NCBI RefSeq assembly: GCF_013314975.1
Contig: NZ_JABTYH010000028.1
Span: 1-64,000 of the forward strand
DNA length: 64,000 nt
Source: Pseudarthrobacter oxydans
GTDB taxonomy: Bacteria; Actinomycetota; Actinomycetes; Actinomycetales; Micrococcaceae
Direction: 5' to 3'
Shown here one piece after another: positions 16,770 through 25,167 of the stretch; the first letter of the stretch is position 1; each line of letters opens with the position of its first letter. The position numbers were made by a program, and so were the translations under genes. The notes under the pieces are model-generated. The model was given only the letters and a program-made list of their open reading frames with translations. It was not told the DNA's origin and made no database searches.

Positions 16770-17006
16770 ATGAACATGTTTACCTCCCACTCGAAGCTGC
16801 GTCGGAAGAGGATCCGGCATCCCCGGTTCACACTGGGGGAGAGGGTCAGCTTTCTGGACGCAGGCCTTTCCGGCACGGGCGTCGTGGATGCCATGACGGG
16901 TGACTACTCCATCATCTGGATCTGGGCTGACGGCGGTCTTGGCCGGCGGATGTTCTTCCAGGGCTGCGGCAGTATCGTCTCGTCCCTCGAGGACCAGCCG
17001 GAGTGA
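16770..17006 (+). CDS. Small hypothetical protein
   Basis: A 78-aa protein with a basic N-terminus (HSKLRRKRIRHPRF) followed by a compact beta-rich segment (TLGERVSFLDAGLSGTGVVD, then YSIIWIWADGGLGRRMFF). It resembles the many short beta-barrel hypothetical proteins of Arthrobacter-type genomes, but no named family is recognised. AAGGA lies 7 nt before the ATG. It is alone on the plus strand between minus-strand genes, and the convergent lipoprotein frame ends 25 nt after it. Confidence 0.6.
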   Translation: MNMFTSHSKLRRKRIRHPRFTLGERVSFLDAGLSGTGVVDAMTGDYSIIWIWADGGLGRRMFFQGCGSIVSSLEDQPE

Positions 17007-17030
17007 GCAGTGGCGCGTCACCGTCCGCCT

Positions 17031-17623
17031 TCATCTGCTGCGGGGACTGCCTCCGGTCACGCGGACCCCGCCAACTGCCCCCGTCCACGGAGTATCACCG
17101 GGTCCGGTAAGGACCAGATGCGCAAAAACGTACCCCTGCTCAAGCGCAATGACCTGCGAAGTGGCTCCATCACAATCCAGCGCGAGCTCAACCGGCCGGA
17201 AGGGTGCACCCGGATGCTCCTGCCCAACGGACACCGCGGCGCCGGTAGCACCAACACAGGCAGCGGTGACAATGTACTCCCCGGCGGCCGGCACCTTCTC
17301 CGTTGCTCCAAAGCCCTTGACCGGGCCATCCAATGGTCCCTCCTCAAAAAAATGGCGGGCCCCGGCACCGCCTTGAGCAGCCGGTCCAGCTCGCCGTAGT
17401 TCTTGACCTCCCGCTCCAAGACCAACGGGTCGACATAAACCGGCGCGGACGCAGCCTCCCCGGCCGGTTCGGACGTTGGCCTGTTCATTGGCCCAGTGCC
17501 CCGTGTTGGCGGATGCCCGGGTTCGGTGTACTCGTACGTGCACCCGGCCAGTAACCCTGGAGGAATCAGCAAGGACACCGCAAAGGCAATCCGGTGGCGC
17601 CTCTCCCTCGATCCCATGGGCAC
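17031..17623 (-). pseudogene. Frameshifted lipoprotein gene (single-base slip in a 7-base homopolymer)
   Basis: The first frame runs from ATG 17623 with a basic start, a hydrophobic core and the lipobox LLAGC, giving a secreted lipoprotein up to about residue 92 (LLKAVPGPAIF). The sensible sequence then continues in another frame (EGPLDGPVKGFGATEKVPAA, YIVTAACVGATGAAVSV, VIALEQGYVFAHLVL) to the stop at 17031. The switch falls exactly on the run of seven A at 17346-17352 (T on the coding strand); one extra base restores about 197 aa. It is therefore either a sequencing or assembly error, a recent pseudogene, or a slippery or phase-variable site. The function is unknown; the C-terminal half is beta-rich. 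Confidence 0.65.
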
Positions 17624-17638
17624 ACCAACTCTTGCCGG

Positions 17639-18805
17639 TCAGGCCGGCTGCCAACTCACCGGGAGTGCCTTCACCCCATAGACGATCGTGCTGTCCATTC
17701 GTTCCAGGTGCGCTCCCGGTTCCAGGGAAAGCCCGGGCAAACGGGACAACAGGGCCTCCAGGACGATCCTGGCTTCGAGCCGGGCCAGCGGCGCGCCGAG
17801 GCAGAAGTGAATGCCGTGGCCGAATGCCAAATGCCGGTTGTGGCCGCGATCAACATCGAACTCGGCAGGCCGCTGGAACTGCCTCTCGTCGCGGTTGGCG
17901 GAGCCGATCCACGCTACGACCGGTGCGCCGGCTGGAATCACTTCGTCACCCAGGGTGGTCTCCGCGACGGTCAACCGGTACATGGACTGCACCGGCGACC
18001 GAAAGCGCAGCACTTCCTCGATGGTCTGGGGAATCAGGGCTGGTTCCCTGAGCAGGCGGTCAATGGTTCCGGGGTTCTCAGCCAGGCATAAAACGGCGTT
18101 ACCGATGAGATTTGTGGTGGTCTCGTTTCCTGCGACGAGCAGCAGGGCGCAAAAACCGAGCAGTTCGGGCACCGTCAGTTTTTGGCCGTCAATCTCCGCT
18201 GCAAGCAGGGTACTGATCAGGTCCTGGCCCGGGCGGCTCCTGCGTTGGTCGATCAGGGCCAGGAAGTACTCCGTCATCTCCACGTTTGCTGCGGTGTGAT
18301 CCTCACTGGCCGCACCGGTCCGCGTTTGGCTGACAATCACATCGGACCACCGTTTGAACCGCTCACGGTCCTGCGGGGGGATCCCCATGAGTTCGGAGAT
18401 CACTATGACGGGCAACGGGTACGCCAGTTCCTTGATCAGGTCTGCGCTGCCGCGGTCCGCGATCCCCTCCAGCAGCTCGTCCGTGAGCCCGGCGATGCGG
18501 GGAGCCAGCGCATCCACGGCTTTGGGAGTGAACGCCTGGGTGACCAGGGAGCGCAGCTGCCGGTGCCTTGGAGGATCGGTGGCGATCAGGCTCGAGGAAA
18601 ACAGCTGGCCGGTCCCCGATGCATCGTCACCTCCCATGTGCGACGAGAAGGTGGCGTATTCAGACAAAGCCCGCTGAACGTCGTCGTACCGGAAGACGTG
18701 CCAACTGCCGGATTGTTCGTCGAAATGGACAGGGGCAGTTTCCCGCATTCGTTCGTAATGGGGAAAGGGGTCGAGCTGGTGTTCAGCGGAATGGTTGACG
18801 TCCAT
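17639..18805 (-). CDS. Cytochrome P450
   Basis: Soluble bacterial P450 of 388 aa. The I-helix oxygen-binding motif is LLVAGNETTTN, the K-helix ExxR is EEVLR, and the heme-Cys loop is FGHGIHFCLGAPLAR. The N-terminal DPFPHYERMRETAPVH is typical of class I bacterial enzymes such as the CYP107/109 groups. ATG 18805 has AGAGG upstream at normal spacing. No ferredoxin or reductase gene lies beside it, so electrons must come from elsewhere. The substrate cannot be told. It is next to the lipoprotein remnant (16 nt) but an operon is uncertain. Confidence 0.95.
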   Translation of the reverse strand: MDVNHSAEHQLDPFPHYERMRETAPVHFDEQSGSWHVFRYDDVQRALSEYATFSSHMGGDDASGTGQLFSSSLIATDPPRHRQLRSLVTQAFTPKAVDALAPRIAGLTDELLEGIADRGSADLIKELAYPLPVIVISELMGIPPQDRERFKRWSDVIVSQTRTGAASEDHTAANVEMTEYFLALIDQRRSRPGQDLISTLLAAEIDGQKLTVPELLGFCALLLVAGNETTTNLIGNAVLCLAENPGTIDRLLREPALIPQTIEEVLRFRSPVQSMYRLTVAETTLGDEVIPAGAPVVAWIGSANRDERQFQRPAEFDVDRGHNRHLAFGHGIHFCLGAPLARLEARIVLEALLSRLPGLSLEPGAHLERMDSTIVYGVKALPVSWQPA

Positions 18806-18948
18806 GGCTGGCCTCTCTGCTCGCCTGGGTCTCTATCGGACTGACGTACGCGGTGGTTACTGCCGATGGAGCGCTGAACCTTGATTTTAGCCAGCGCATG
18901 CCCCCGGGTCACTAGCAGGCGGCGGCAAGGTTGTTTCTGGATGCGGTG

Positions 18949-19329
18949 CTACCGGTGGATGCGTTCCCGCCAGTCTGCAGGTACCTTGTCCGCCGGTGCA
19001 GGTGAGGGCTGTTCCGGTGGCCTGGACTGGGGATCCGGAAGTCGCGGTCCACGGAAGAACTTCTTCGTGGGGTGCTCGTAGAACCAGTCCTCCCCGGGTT
19101 CAAAGGACCTCACGACGGGGTGACCGGCTTTGCGCGAGTGGGCGCTGGCATGCTGGGAGGGAGATGAATCGCAGCATCCGATGTGGCCGCATTGGGCGCA
19201 GCGGCGCAGATGCAGCCACCATCCCGGGCCGTCACCGCCAAGGCACTCCAGGCACCCTGTTCCACTGGGTGTGGCGGCAAGGTTGATCCCCGCGATAGGG
19301 CGGTCCTCCAAGGGGTACTCCATGTCCAT
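18949..19329 (-). CDS. UBP-type zinc-finger domain protein
   Basis: A 126-aa protein that is essentially one UBP (ubiquitin-hydrolase-like) zinc finger. Its ligands are in CLECLGGDGPGWWLHLRRC (C..C..C), QCGHIGCCDSSPSQHASAH (C, C, H, H) and HPVVRSFEPGEDWFYE. ATG 19329 (or 19323) is chosen from the start of the conserved segment. Eukaryotic members bind the free C-terminus of ubiquitin; the bacterial ligand is not known. It is divergent from the thioredoxin-reductase-like gene at 19467, an association I recall from other actinobacteria, with 137 nt of shared promoter space. Confidence 0.85.
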   Translation of the reverse strand: MDMEYPLEDRPIAGINLAATPSGTGCLECLGGDGPGWWLHLRRCAQCGHIGCCDSSPSQHASAHSRKAGHPVVRSFEPGEDWFYEHPTKKFFRGPRLPDPQSRPPEQPSPAPADKVPADWRERIHR

Positions 19330-19466
19330 CACTCCGGTCCTGCTCAGGTCATCCCGGCTGCCCCCGTCGGGAGCAAGTCTGGCAGAATCTCCACGCCCTT
19401 GTCTGCACTGTCCCAGCGCGAGTATCGTGAGCGCCACCGAACCATTGAACCGGAAAGACGGCGGCC

Positions 19467-21233
19467 ATGGATCACTCGGTTCCGATCATGCTGATTGCCA
19501 CCTCTGACTCGGACTCCCGGCGCATTCTCGGAGATGAGTTACGCCGGCGCTATGGTGCCGACTATGAGGTGGTGGCCTGCGAGGGACACGCCCACGGGCG
19601 GGCGGTGCTTGAGGGGCTCCGGCGCTGGAACCGCCCGGTAGCGCTCATACTCGGGTGTTATGGCCCGGCTGACCGCGGTGGGCTCGATTTCCTGCGTCGC
19701 GCCTATGGCTTTCACCCGGCCGCAAAGCGGGCAGTTGTGGTGACATGGGGTGACTTCGCCAGCGCCCCCACCGTTTTCCGTGCGATCGGGCAGGGGCACG
19801 CGGAGCTGCTGATCATCCGACCAGAACGCTCGCGGGACGAAGAATTCCATGGGGCGATCACTGACGCCCTTGACGACTGGCACCTGGCCCAAGGGGTCGG
19901 GTTCGAGGCTGTCAGGCTGATCGGGGAGGTTGGCGACGGGAGGACCCATTCGCTGCGCGACTCCCTGAGCCGAAACCACATTCCGGTGGGCTTCCATCCC
20001 GTGGGGTCCGAGACTGCGGAACGGACGCTGGAGAGCCTTGGCCTGCGTGACCCCATGCTGCCAGTCCTGGTGCTGGAGTTCACTGCTTCACCAATTGTCC
20101 TCCAGAACCCAACTGACCTGGAGATTGCCGAGGCGATGGGGGTGACGCGACCGCCACCACCGGACAAGGTTTTCGACGTGGTGGTGGTTGGAGCCGGTCC
20201 CTCCGGTCTTGCAACCGCCGTCTATGCCTCCTCGGAGGGCCTCGCCACCATGGTGGTTGAGGGAGAGGCTGTGGGGGGCCAGGCCGGCACCAGCTCCTTG
20301 ATCCGCAACTACCCTGGCTTCTCCCGGGGTGTCAGTGGCGCCCATCTGGCCTACCGCTCGTTCCACCAGGCCTGGACTTTGGGCACGGACTTCCTGTTCT
20401 TGCGGAAGGTGGAAGGCCTCGGCGCGGACGGAGCACTCTACGCTGTGTCGATTTCCGATGGCAGCAAGGTGCGGTGCCGCACAGTGGTGGTGGCCACCGG
20501 AGTGGACTACCGGCGCCTCGGGATACCCCAGATAGAGGATCTGGTGGGCAGGGGCGTCTTCTACGGGGCCACAGTCTCCGAGGCGCCGTCGATGGCCGGT
20601 AAGAACGTCTGCGTTGTGGGTGGCGGGAACTCGGCCGGACAGGCGGTCCTGCACCTGGCCAAGTTCGCGAAGAAGGTGACGCTGCTGGTGCGTGGCCCCA
20701 CCCTGTCGGTGAGCATGTCGGAATACCTCATCTCCCAACTGGAGGCCACCAGGAACGTTGCGATCCGCTATGGCACCGTAATCGTGGGCGCCCGCGACCG
20801 GGACGGCTTCCTTGCCTCGGTCAAGGTCGCCTCGCCCGGCGCCGCCGACGCAACGCCGGGCGAGGAGATCGAAGCCGGCGGTCTATTCGTGCTGATCGGT
20901 TCGGTGCCGCGGACCTCCTGGCTGCCCGACACCGTAGAGCGTGACCAGGCCGGTTTCCTCCGCACTGGCGCCAACCGGGATGTGAACGACGCCGGGTCCC
21001 TCAGGCCCGGCAGGCATCCGCTGGCCCTGGAAACCAGCATGCCCGGCATCTTCGCGATCGGCGACGTACGGGCCGGTTCCATCAAAAGGGTGGCTACCGC
21101 TGTTGGGGACGGGGCCACCGTGGTCTCGATGCTCCACACCTACCTGGCCGAGCACCCCCTGCCTGCTTCGCCCCCTGCCCCGGGTGATGCTGCCGTATCC
21201 GAGGAGCTGCCCGGAGATGTCCGCTTCAACTGA
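19467..21233 (+). CDS. Pseudo-receiver / thioredoxin-reductase-like FAD oxidoreductase fusion
   Basis: A 588-aa protein with three parts. Residues 1-125 look like a response-regulator receiver, but the phospho-acceptor Asp position reads LILGCYGPADRGG, so it is probably not phosphorylated. Residues about 145-225 look like a thioredoxin/glutaredoxin-type fold without cysteines. From about 235 there is a thioredoxin-reductase fold with an FAD motif (FDVVVVGAGPSGLATAVYA), an NAD(P)H motif (VCVVGGGNSAGQAVLHLA) and the FAD-closing FAIGDVRAGSIKRVATAVG. The redox CxxC of true thioredoxin reductase is replaced (FYGATVSEA). Flavin reduction by NAD(P)H is likely; the electron acceptor is unknown. The membrane gene at 21217 overlaps its end. 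Confidence 0.88.
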   Translation: MDHSVPIMLIATSDSDSRRILGDELRRRYGADYEVVACEGHAHGRAVLEGLRRWNRPVALILGCYGPADRGGLDFLRRAYGFHPAAKRAVVVTWGDFASAPTVFRAIGQGHAELLIIRPERSRDEEFHGAITDALDDWHLAQGVGFEAVRLIGEVGDGRTHSLRDSLSRNHIPVGFHPVGSETAERTLESLGLRDPMLPVLVLEFTASPIVLQNPTDLEIAEAMGVTRPPPPDKVFDVVVVGAGPSGLATAVYASSEGLATMVVEGEAVGGQAGTSSLIRNYPGFSRGVSGAHLAYRSFHQAWTLGTDFLFLRKVEGLGADGALYAVSISDGSKVRCRTVVVATGVDYRRLGIPQIEDLVGRGVFYGATVSEAPSMAGKNVCVVGGGNSAGQAVLHLAKFAKKVTLLVRGPTLSVSMSEYLISQLEATRNVAIRYGTVIVGARDRDGFLASVKVASPGAADATPGEEIEAGGLFVLIGSVPRTSWLPDTVERDQAGFLRTGANRDVNDAGSLRPGRHPLALETSMPGIFAIGDVRAGSIKRVATAVGDGATVVSMLHTYLAEHPLPASPPAPGDAAVSEELPGDVRFN

Positions 21234-22083
21234 GGGCACACCGTTGATTCCGCCGATGCGGTGGCTGCTCTACGTCGCTGCATTCCTCGTGTTTCTTGCC
21301 GGGCTCGTGCTGTTCGTGTTTCCGCTGCGGACGGCGGAATGGTTCGCGTGGACCGTCAATCCGCCCATGACCGCCGTCTTCCTCGGGGCGGCATACTGGT
21401 CGGCCGCCGGCCTGGAAGTGACCGGCGCCCGCTCAGCGAGTTGGGAATCGGCGAGGCTGGCCGTCTGGCCCGTGTTCGTCTTCACCACGCTGACTCTTGG
21501 GGTCACCCTGCTTCATCTGGATCGCTTCCACCTCTCGCCAGAAAATGGCCCCCTTGCCCGGGTGGCCACCTGGGCGTGGCTGGCGATCTATGCCATCGTG
21601 CCGGTGGCGATGCTCGTGGTCAGCTGGATGCAGATCCGCTCCCGGCGTCCTGCTGCAACGTCCGTCACGCCAGGACGGCCAGTACTGCCCCCTGCGCTCC
21701 GGCTGCTCATGGCGGGAATCGCCGGGGTACTGCTGCTCTACGGAGTGGCGCTTCTGGCAGTACCCGCTTATGCCGCGGCGTGGTGGCCGTGGACACTGTC
21801 CGAGCTCACGGCGAGGGCGGTCGGAGCGTGGCTGGTCGGCCTGGGCTGGTCGGCCGCGCAGGGCCAGTCCAGCGCCGACCCCCGCACCGTCCGTCCCGTG
21901 GCCCTAACCTCGGTTGCCTTCGTCATTCTGCAGGCGCTTGCCCTGCTGCGGTATGGCGGCGCCCTGGCATGGCCGAGCGCACCGGCCATCGGCTTCGTCA
22001 CCGTGCTGCTGGCCATAGGAACCGCCGGTGGATGGGCATTCGCTCTATCGCGATCGCCCGGAGCGCGGGCCGGAATTAGCTGA
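21217..22083 (+). CDS. Multi-pass membrane protein of unknown function
   Basis: A 288-aa very hydrophobic protein with about eight predicted helices, in two similar halves. Each half starts with a segment ending in a P..A..W motif (FVFPLRTAEWFAWTV and LAVPAYAAAWWPWTL), which suggests an internal duplication. ATG 21217 has GGAG 4-7 nt upstream and overlaps the end of the flavoprotein gene by 17 nt, so they are likely co-transcribed. No transporter or enzyme signature is visible. Its end overlaps the convergent SRPBCC remnant. Confidence 0.7.
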   Translation: MSASTEGTPLIPPMRWLLYVAAFLVFLAGLVLFVFPLRTAEWFAWTVNPPMTAVFLGAAYWSAAGLEVTGARSASWESARLAVWPVFVFTTLTLGVTLLHLDRFHLSPENGPLARVATWAWLAIYAIVPVAMLVVSWMQIRSRRPAATSVTPGRPVLPPALRLLMAGIAGVLLLYGVALLAVPAYAAAWWPWTLSELTARAVGAWLVGLGWSAAQGQSSADPRTVRPVALTSVAFVILQALALLRYGGALAWPSAPAIGFVTVLLAIGTAGGWAFALSRSPGARAGIS

Positions 22084-22440
22084 GCGGGCTTTCCGCAGAG
22101 GCCCGATCCTTCTTCGCCTGCCGCTCAGCGCGCTGCGTGATGCCCAACAGCATCGCGCGATCCATGACCAAATAACCCGGCTGAAGCAGGACGTCCGTGA
22201 ACCGCAGTCCTGCCTGCCGCCCCGGACCGGTGCGTGTCCGCAGCAGCAGCCGCGTCCCGCCGTCGTCCGCTTCGTGGAGGATGAACTGCAGTCCAGCCCC
22301 GTGAACCCTCATCCACCAGCCAGGGCCACACCTGGGCAGGCGGCGCGGAAATAGAGCCCATACCCAGGTACAGGATCAAAACTTTTGGTCCGGGGTCTGC
22401 TTCATCCCAGGCGAAATGACTTACGATCAAACTCACTTCG
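22076..22440 (-). pseudogene. Decayed SRPBCC-family gene with internal deletion
   Basis: Two pieces of an SRPBCC (START-like lipid or hydrophobic-ligand) protein can be read in different frames. The first has KVLILYLGMGSISAPPAQV followed by WPWLV, matching the start of the domain. The second has LQFILHEADDGGTRLLLRT, then LLQPGYLVMDRAMLLGI, to a stop at 22076, matching the end. About 75-80 middle residues are missing at the junction near 22300. The intact paralogue at 24500 shows what is lost (PERIWPWLVQAG, then WTWQLDPMSDGSTRLISRV). This is a true pseudogene, unlike the single-base frameshifts elsewhere. Confidence 0.6.
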
Positions 22441-22550
22441 AGACCGGCTAATTCGATGACATGTCGCTGCGGGATCCAGGAAGAGTACCGATGCCCGCCC
22501 TTTGGGGCGGCCCCGGTACTGGCCCGCACTAATCCTGGGGGAGCCTGCTG
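22084..22550. other. Gap occupied by the SRPBCC remnant and an intergenic spacer
   Basis: The left two thirds hold the minus-strand SRPBCC pseudogene. From about 22440 to 22550 nothing is recognised except a GGGGGAG ribosome site (22537-22543) for the next gene. Confidence 0.5.
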
Positions 22551-23444
22551 GTGCAGCACCGACTGAACAAACATGACTGTACTGTTCACACCGCTGATGT
22601 TGTCCGGCGTTTGGGACTTCTTTTGCCTTACGGCGCAGGGGAGGATCTGGGACCGGTTCGTGCGGCGGAGCTGGCGGACTGGATCGATGTCGACCCCGAC
22701 GCCGAGCCCGAGATTGCCGGCCACGGCTGGCAGGTGGGACTGGGTGATGAAGTCGGCCTGTTTGTTCGCCGCGACCATGACGATCTGGCAGAACTCCTGG
22801 GCGGGCAGGCCGGCGTCCGCTCCGTTGTGCAGCTCGATCGGGAGGTGTTCGCCGTTGACGCGCCCCGGATGTGCGCCGACGGATTGCGCGCAGCCGTGAT
22901 GCAGGCTGTCGCAGCAGCCAACTTGCGGGCACATGACCCCTATGTCGTTGACCAAAAGGATGTCCCGGCCGGAGGAGGAGTCCACCTGGACGCCCCAGCC
23001 ACTACGTCCCGTCCGGCGCAGCAGGTGGAACCTGAAGAGGACGACGACCTGTGCCGGCTGGTGTGCGGGGACGCCGCCAGCGATGGCCGGCGGGTCCAGG
23101 TGTGGGTCAACATGAACGGAATCCTCATCCTGCCCGCCGGAACCATCCCGCACGGTCCATTGGACCCGGGCGGGAACCCCCGCTTTCAGCGCGCCACCGT
23201 GACGCCGGCGCGTGCCGTCAGACTCGCTAAGCAGCACGCAGGCCGTTGGATCCCGTACGCCTCCCTCGCCACACTCCGCCTCCGCCGGCCCGGGCTGGTA
23301 CGCCGCCGCTGGTCAGCCACTGCTGTGGAGCGGGACGGCGCTTCTACCCCCATGAGCTGGAAGGGGACACGTCCCCATGCGCTGTTGCTCTGGGGGTACG
23401 TCGTCGCCCGGCGCGGGCTCGACGCGGTGGACGGGCTGCCGTAG
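22551..23444 (+). CDS. Hypothetical protein
   Basis: A 297-aa frame from GTG 22551, with GGGGGAG 7 nt upstream. The sequence from VVRRLGLLLPYGAGEDLGPV through QVGLGDEVGLFVRRDHDDL and on to VQVWVNMNGILILPAGTIP has coding-like codon bias. The region RFQRATVTPARAVRLAKQHA resembles DNA-binding helices, but no family is recognised. The last 40 residues overlap an opposing reading frame and look less conserved, so the true end may have been altered. It lies between a pseudogene and a NERD gene in a patch that looks rearranged. Confidence 0.45.
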   Translation: MQHRLNKHDCTVHTADVVRRLGLLLPYGAGEDLGPVRAAELADWIDVDPDAEPEIAGHGWQVGLGDEVGLFVRRDHDDLAELLGGQAGVRSVVQLDREVFAVDAPRMCADGLRAAVMQAVAAANLRAHDPYVVDQKDVPAGGGVHLDAPATTSRPAQQVEPEEDDDLCRLVCGDAASDGRRVQVWVNMNGILILPAGTIPHGPLDPGGNPRFQRATVTPARAVRLAKQHAGRWIPYASLATLRLRRPGLVRRRWSATAVERDGASTPMSWKGTRPHALLLWGYVVARRGLDAVDGLP

Positions 23445-23540
23445 AAGGATGCGCCACGGGGGTGCGAAGCGCTGGACGAAGCACCAGATTTCGTGTTCCC
23501 GCAAGAAGGGCTCAACGTTGGGCAAATATTCCTGAAGCAT
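23313..23540 (-). CDS. Possible small protein or gene remnant (75 aa)
   Basis: Minus-strand ATG frame whose first about 50 residues (MLQEYLPNVEPFLREHEIW, WRILLRQPVHRVEPAPGD) have strong G/C third positions and a protein-like composition, while the tail does not. It overlaps the 3' end of the plus-strand hypothetical gene by about 130 nt, so at most one of the overlapping ends is real. No RBS and no family are seen. It may be the start of a broken gene. Confidence 0.3.
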   Translation of the reverse strand: MLQEYLPNVEPFLREHEIWCFVQRFAPPWRILLRQPVHRVEPAPGDDVPPEQQRMGTCPLPAHGGRSAVPLHSSG

Positions 23541-23622
23541 TCCGAAGCAGGGCCTTCGGCCGCTATTTTCCGAACTCTTCGCGATCTACGCTGTCCAGCA
23601 TCCGAAAGTTTGGGAGACGACC

Positions 23623-24444
23623 ATGAGCCCTGATGCCACACCACAGCTGCTGCAGGAACGGGTTCCCGGGCAGGCAGTGCTCGAGACGTTGATGGCGGTG
23701 CAAAGCCGCGTTCCGGGCCGCAGCTGGCTTAAGCGGTTGCTTGGTGCCAGCCCGCTCGGTCCGGAGAGCATGCCCTGGTACAAGGGGGCTCTCGGCGAAA
23801 TTGCCGTGGGAAGGATCCTTGAGGGGCTGGGTCCCGAGTGGCTGGTCCTGCATGCCGTGCCGGTGGGCGCCGGTGCCTCGGATATTGACCACGTGCTGGT
23901 GGGGCCTGCGGGAGTTTTCACCTTGAACACCAAGAACCACTCCGGCCAGCCCGTCTGGGTGGCGGGGCGGGCACTCCTGGTTGCGGGAAAGAGGACACAC
24001 CACATTCGTAGCGCTGCGTACGAAGCTTCCCGGGCAGCAAGACTTCTGGGCACCGCGGCTGGCTTCCCTGTCGAGGTGACCGGCGTCGTGGTCATCGTCC
24101 AACCGAAGAGCCTGACCATCAAAGCGCGGCCCGAGCGCGTGGCCGTGGTGAGGGACGCACGGCTCCTTGCCTGGCTGCGCCAGAGCCAGGCCGTCCTGGG
24201 CCCGGAGCAGGTGGCCCGGATCGCGTCGGCGGCCGTCCAGCCGGGGACCTGGTGCCGGAAGCCTCCTGCCGCAAGCGATCTGCCCGCCCTTCAGGACAGC
24301 TTCACTGCCCTGCGGATGATGGTTGAACAAGCGCGACGGCGGCAGGCAGCCTGGGCGTTGAGCGTTCCGGCAGTCGGTTTCGTGGTCCTGGCCAACAGCG
24401 CGCAGTGGGGCGCAGCCATCCTCCAAGGCCTTGGCGGTCGCTGA
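23623..24444 (+). CDS. NERD (nuclease-related) domain protein
   Basis: A 273-aa protein with a NERD domain at about residues 55-165. Marks are YKGALGEIAVGRILEGL, then the core ASDIDHVLVGPAGVFTLNTK with the Asp/His and Lys residues shared with restriction-like nucleases. A single hydrophobic helix near the C-terminus (AAWALSVPAVGFVVLANSA) suggests membrane anchoring. GGGAG precedes ATG 23623. NERD proteins are thought to act in DNA processing or defence, but no activity has been firmly shown. It stands alone, with the SRPBCC gene 55 nt after it. Confidence 0.85.
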   Translation: MSPDATPQLLQERVPGQAVLETLMAVQSRVPGRSWLKRLLGASPLGPESMPWYKGALGEIAVGRILEGLGPEWLVLHAVPVGAGASDIDHVLVGPAGVFTLNTKNHSGQPVWVAGRALLVAGKRTHHIRSAAYEASRAARLLGTAAGFPVEVTGVVVIVQPKSLTIKARPERVAVVRDARLLAWLRQSQAVLGPEQVARIASAAVQPGTWCRKPPAASDLPALQDSFTALRMMVEQARRRQAAWALSVPAVGFVVLANSAQWGAAILQGLGGR

Positions 24445-24499
24445 ACCGGCCGGGACGTTTGGCCTCTGGATCCGGCAGGGGAGTGAAGCGCAAACTGGG

Positions 24500-25108
24500 A
24501 TGATGCGGTTCCACAGGCGTTTGGTCATCGTGTTCGCGGCTGCTGCTGCGGGCGCAACCTATGCCCGGTACCTGCGTCCGCGGCAGCTCCACTGGGGCGC
24601 GACGCCGGAAGAGGTCTCACGTGCTCTGCCCGGAGATGACCTCGTGCCGGGTCCATCCTTCAACGCCACGCGGGCGGTCACGGTTGGAGCGCCGCCGGAG
24701 CGGATCTGGCCGTGGCTGGTCCAGGCCGGGCTGACCCGTGCCGGCTGGTACAGCTACGACATCCTCGACAACCTGGGCCGTCCAAGCGCCCGGCGCATCA
24801 TCCCCGAACTTCAACACCTCGCTGTCGGCGACATTGTGCCGATGAGCCCTGACGGCAAGCACGGCATGCCGGTCCAGGCGATGGACGCACCGAAGTCCAT
24901 GATCTGGGGTACGCCCGGTGACACCACCTGGACGTGGCAGCTCGATCCCATGTCGGACGGCTCAACGCGGTTGATCAGCCGTGTGCGCTCGCGGTACCGG
25001 TGGCTCTCGCCCACCATAGCTTTCTCCCTCTTGCTTGAGTTCGGCGACTTCTGGATGATGCGCAAAATGCTGCTGAACGTGCGCGACCGGGCTGAAGCAG
25101 CGCCTTGA
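24500..25108 (+). CDS. SRPBCC (START-like) family protein, membrane-anchored
   Basis: A 202-aa protein. The N-terminus RRLVIVFAAAAAGATYARYL is a signal or membrane anchor. Next come LHWGATPEEVSRALPGDDLV and the domain itself (PERIWPWLVQAG, WYSYDILDNLGR, TWTWQLDPMSDGSTRLISRV). Such proteins bind hydrophobic ligands; the ligand is unknown. ATG 24500 or 24503 is chosen because earlier codons lack family character. A decayed paralogue lies at 22076-22440 on the other strand, so the locus once held two copies. Confidence 0.75.
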   Translation: MMRFHRRLVIVFAAAAAGATYARYLRPRQLHWGATPEEVSRALPGDDLVPGPSFNATRAVTVGAPPERIWPWLVQAGLTRAGWYSYDILDNLGRPSARRIIPELQHLAVGDIVPMSPDGKHGMPVQAMDAPKSMIWGTPGDTTWTWQLDPMSDGSTRLISRVRSRYRWLSPTIAFSLLLEFGDFWMMRKMLLNVRDRAEAAP

Positions 25109-25167
25109 GCCCCAGTTAGAACAGAGCCCTCTTGCGGGGGAGCCGAAGGCAGGGAGCTGCACAGCGG

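Noticed and set aside
22125..23237. 370-codon minus-strand frame through the hypothetical gene
   Set aside because: Only its last part (SRPBCC start) is protein-like; the rest is a shadow of the plus-strand gene at 22551.
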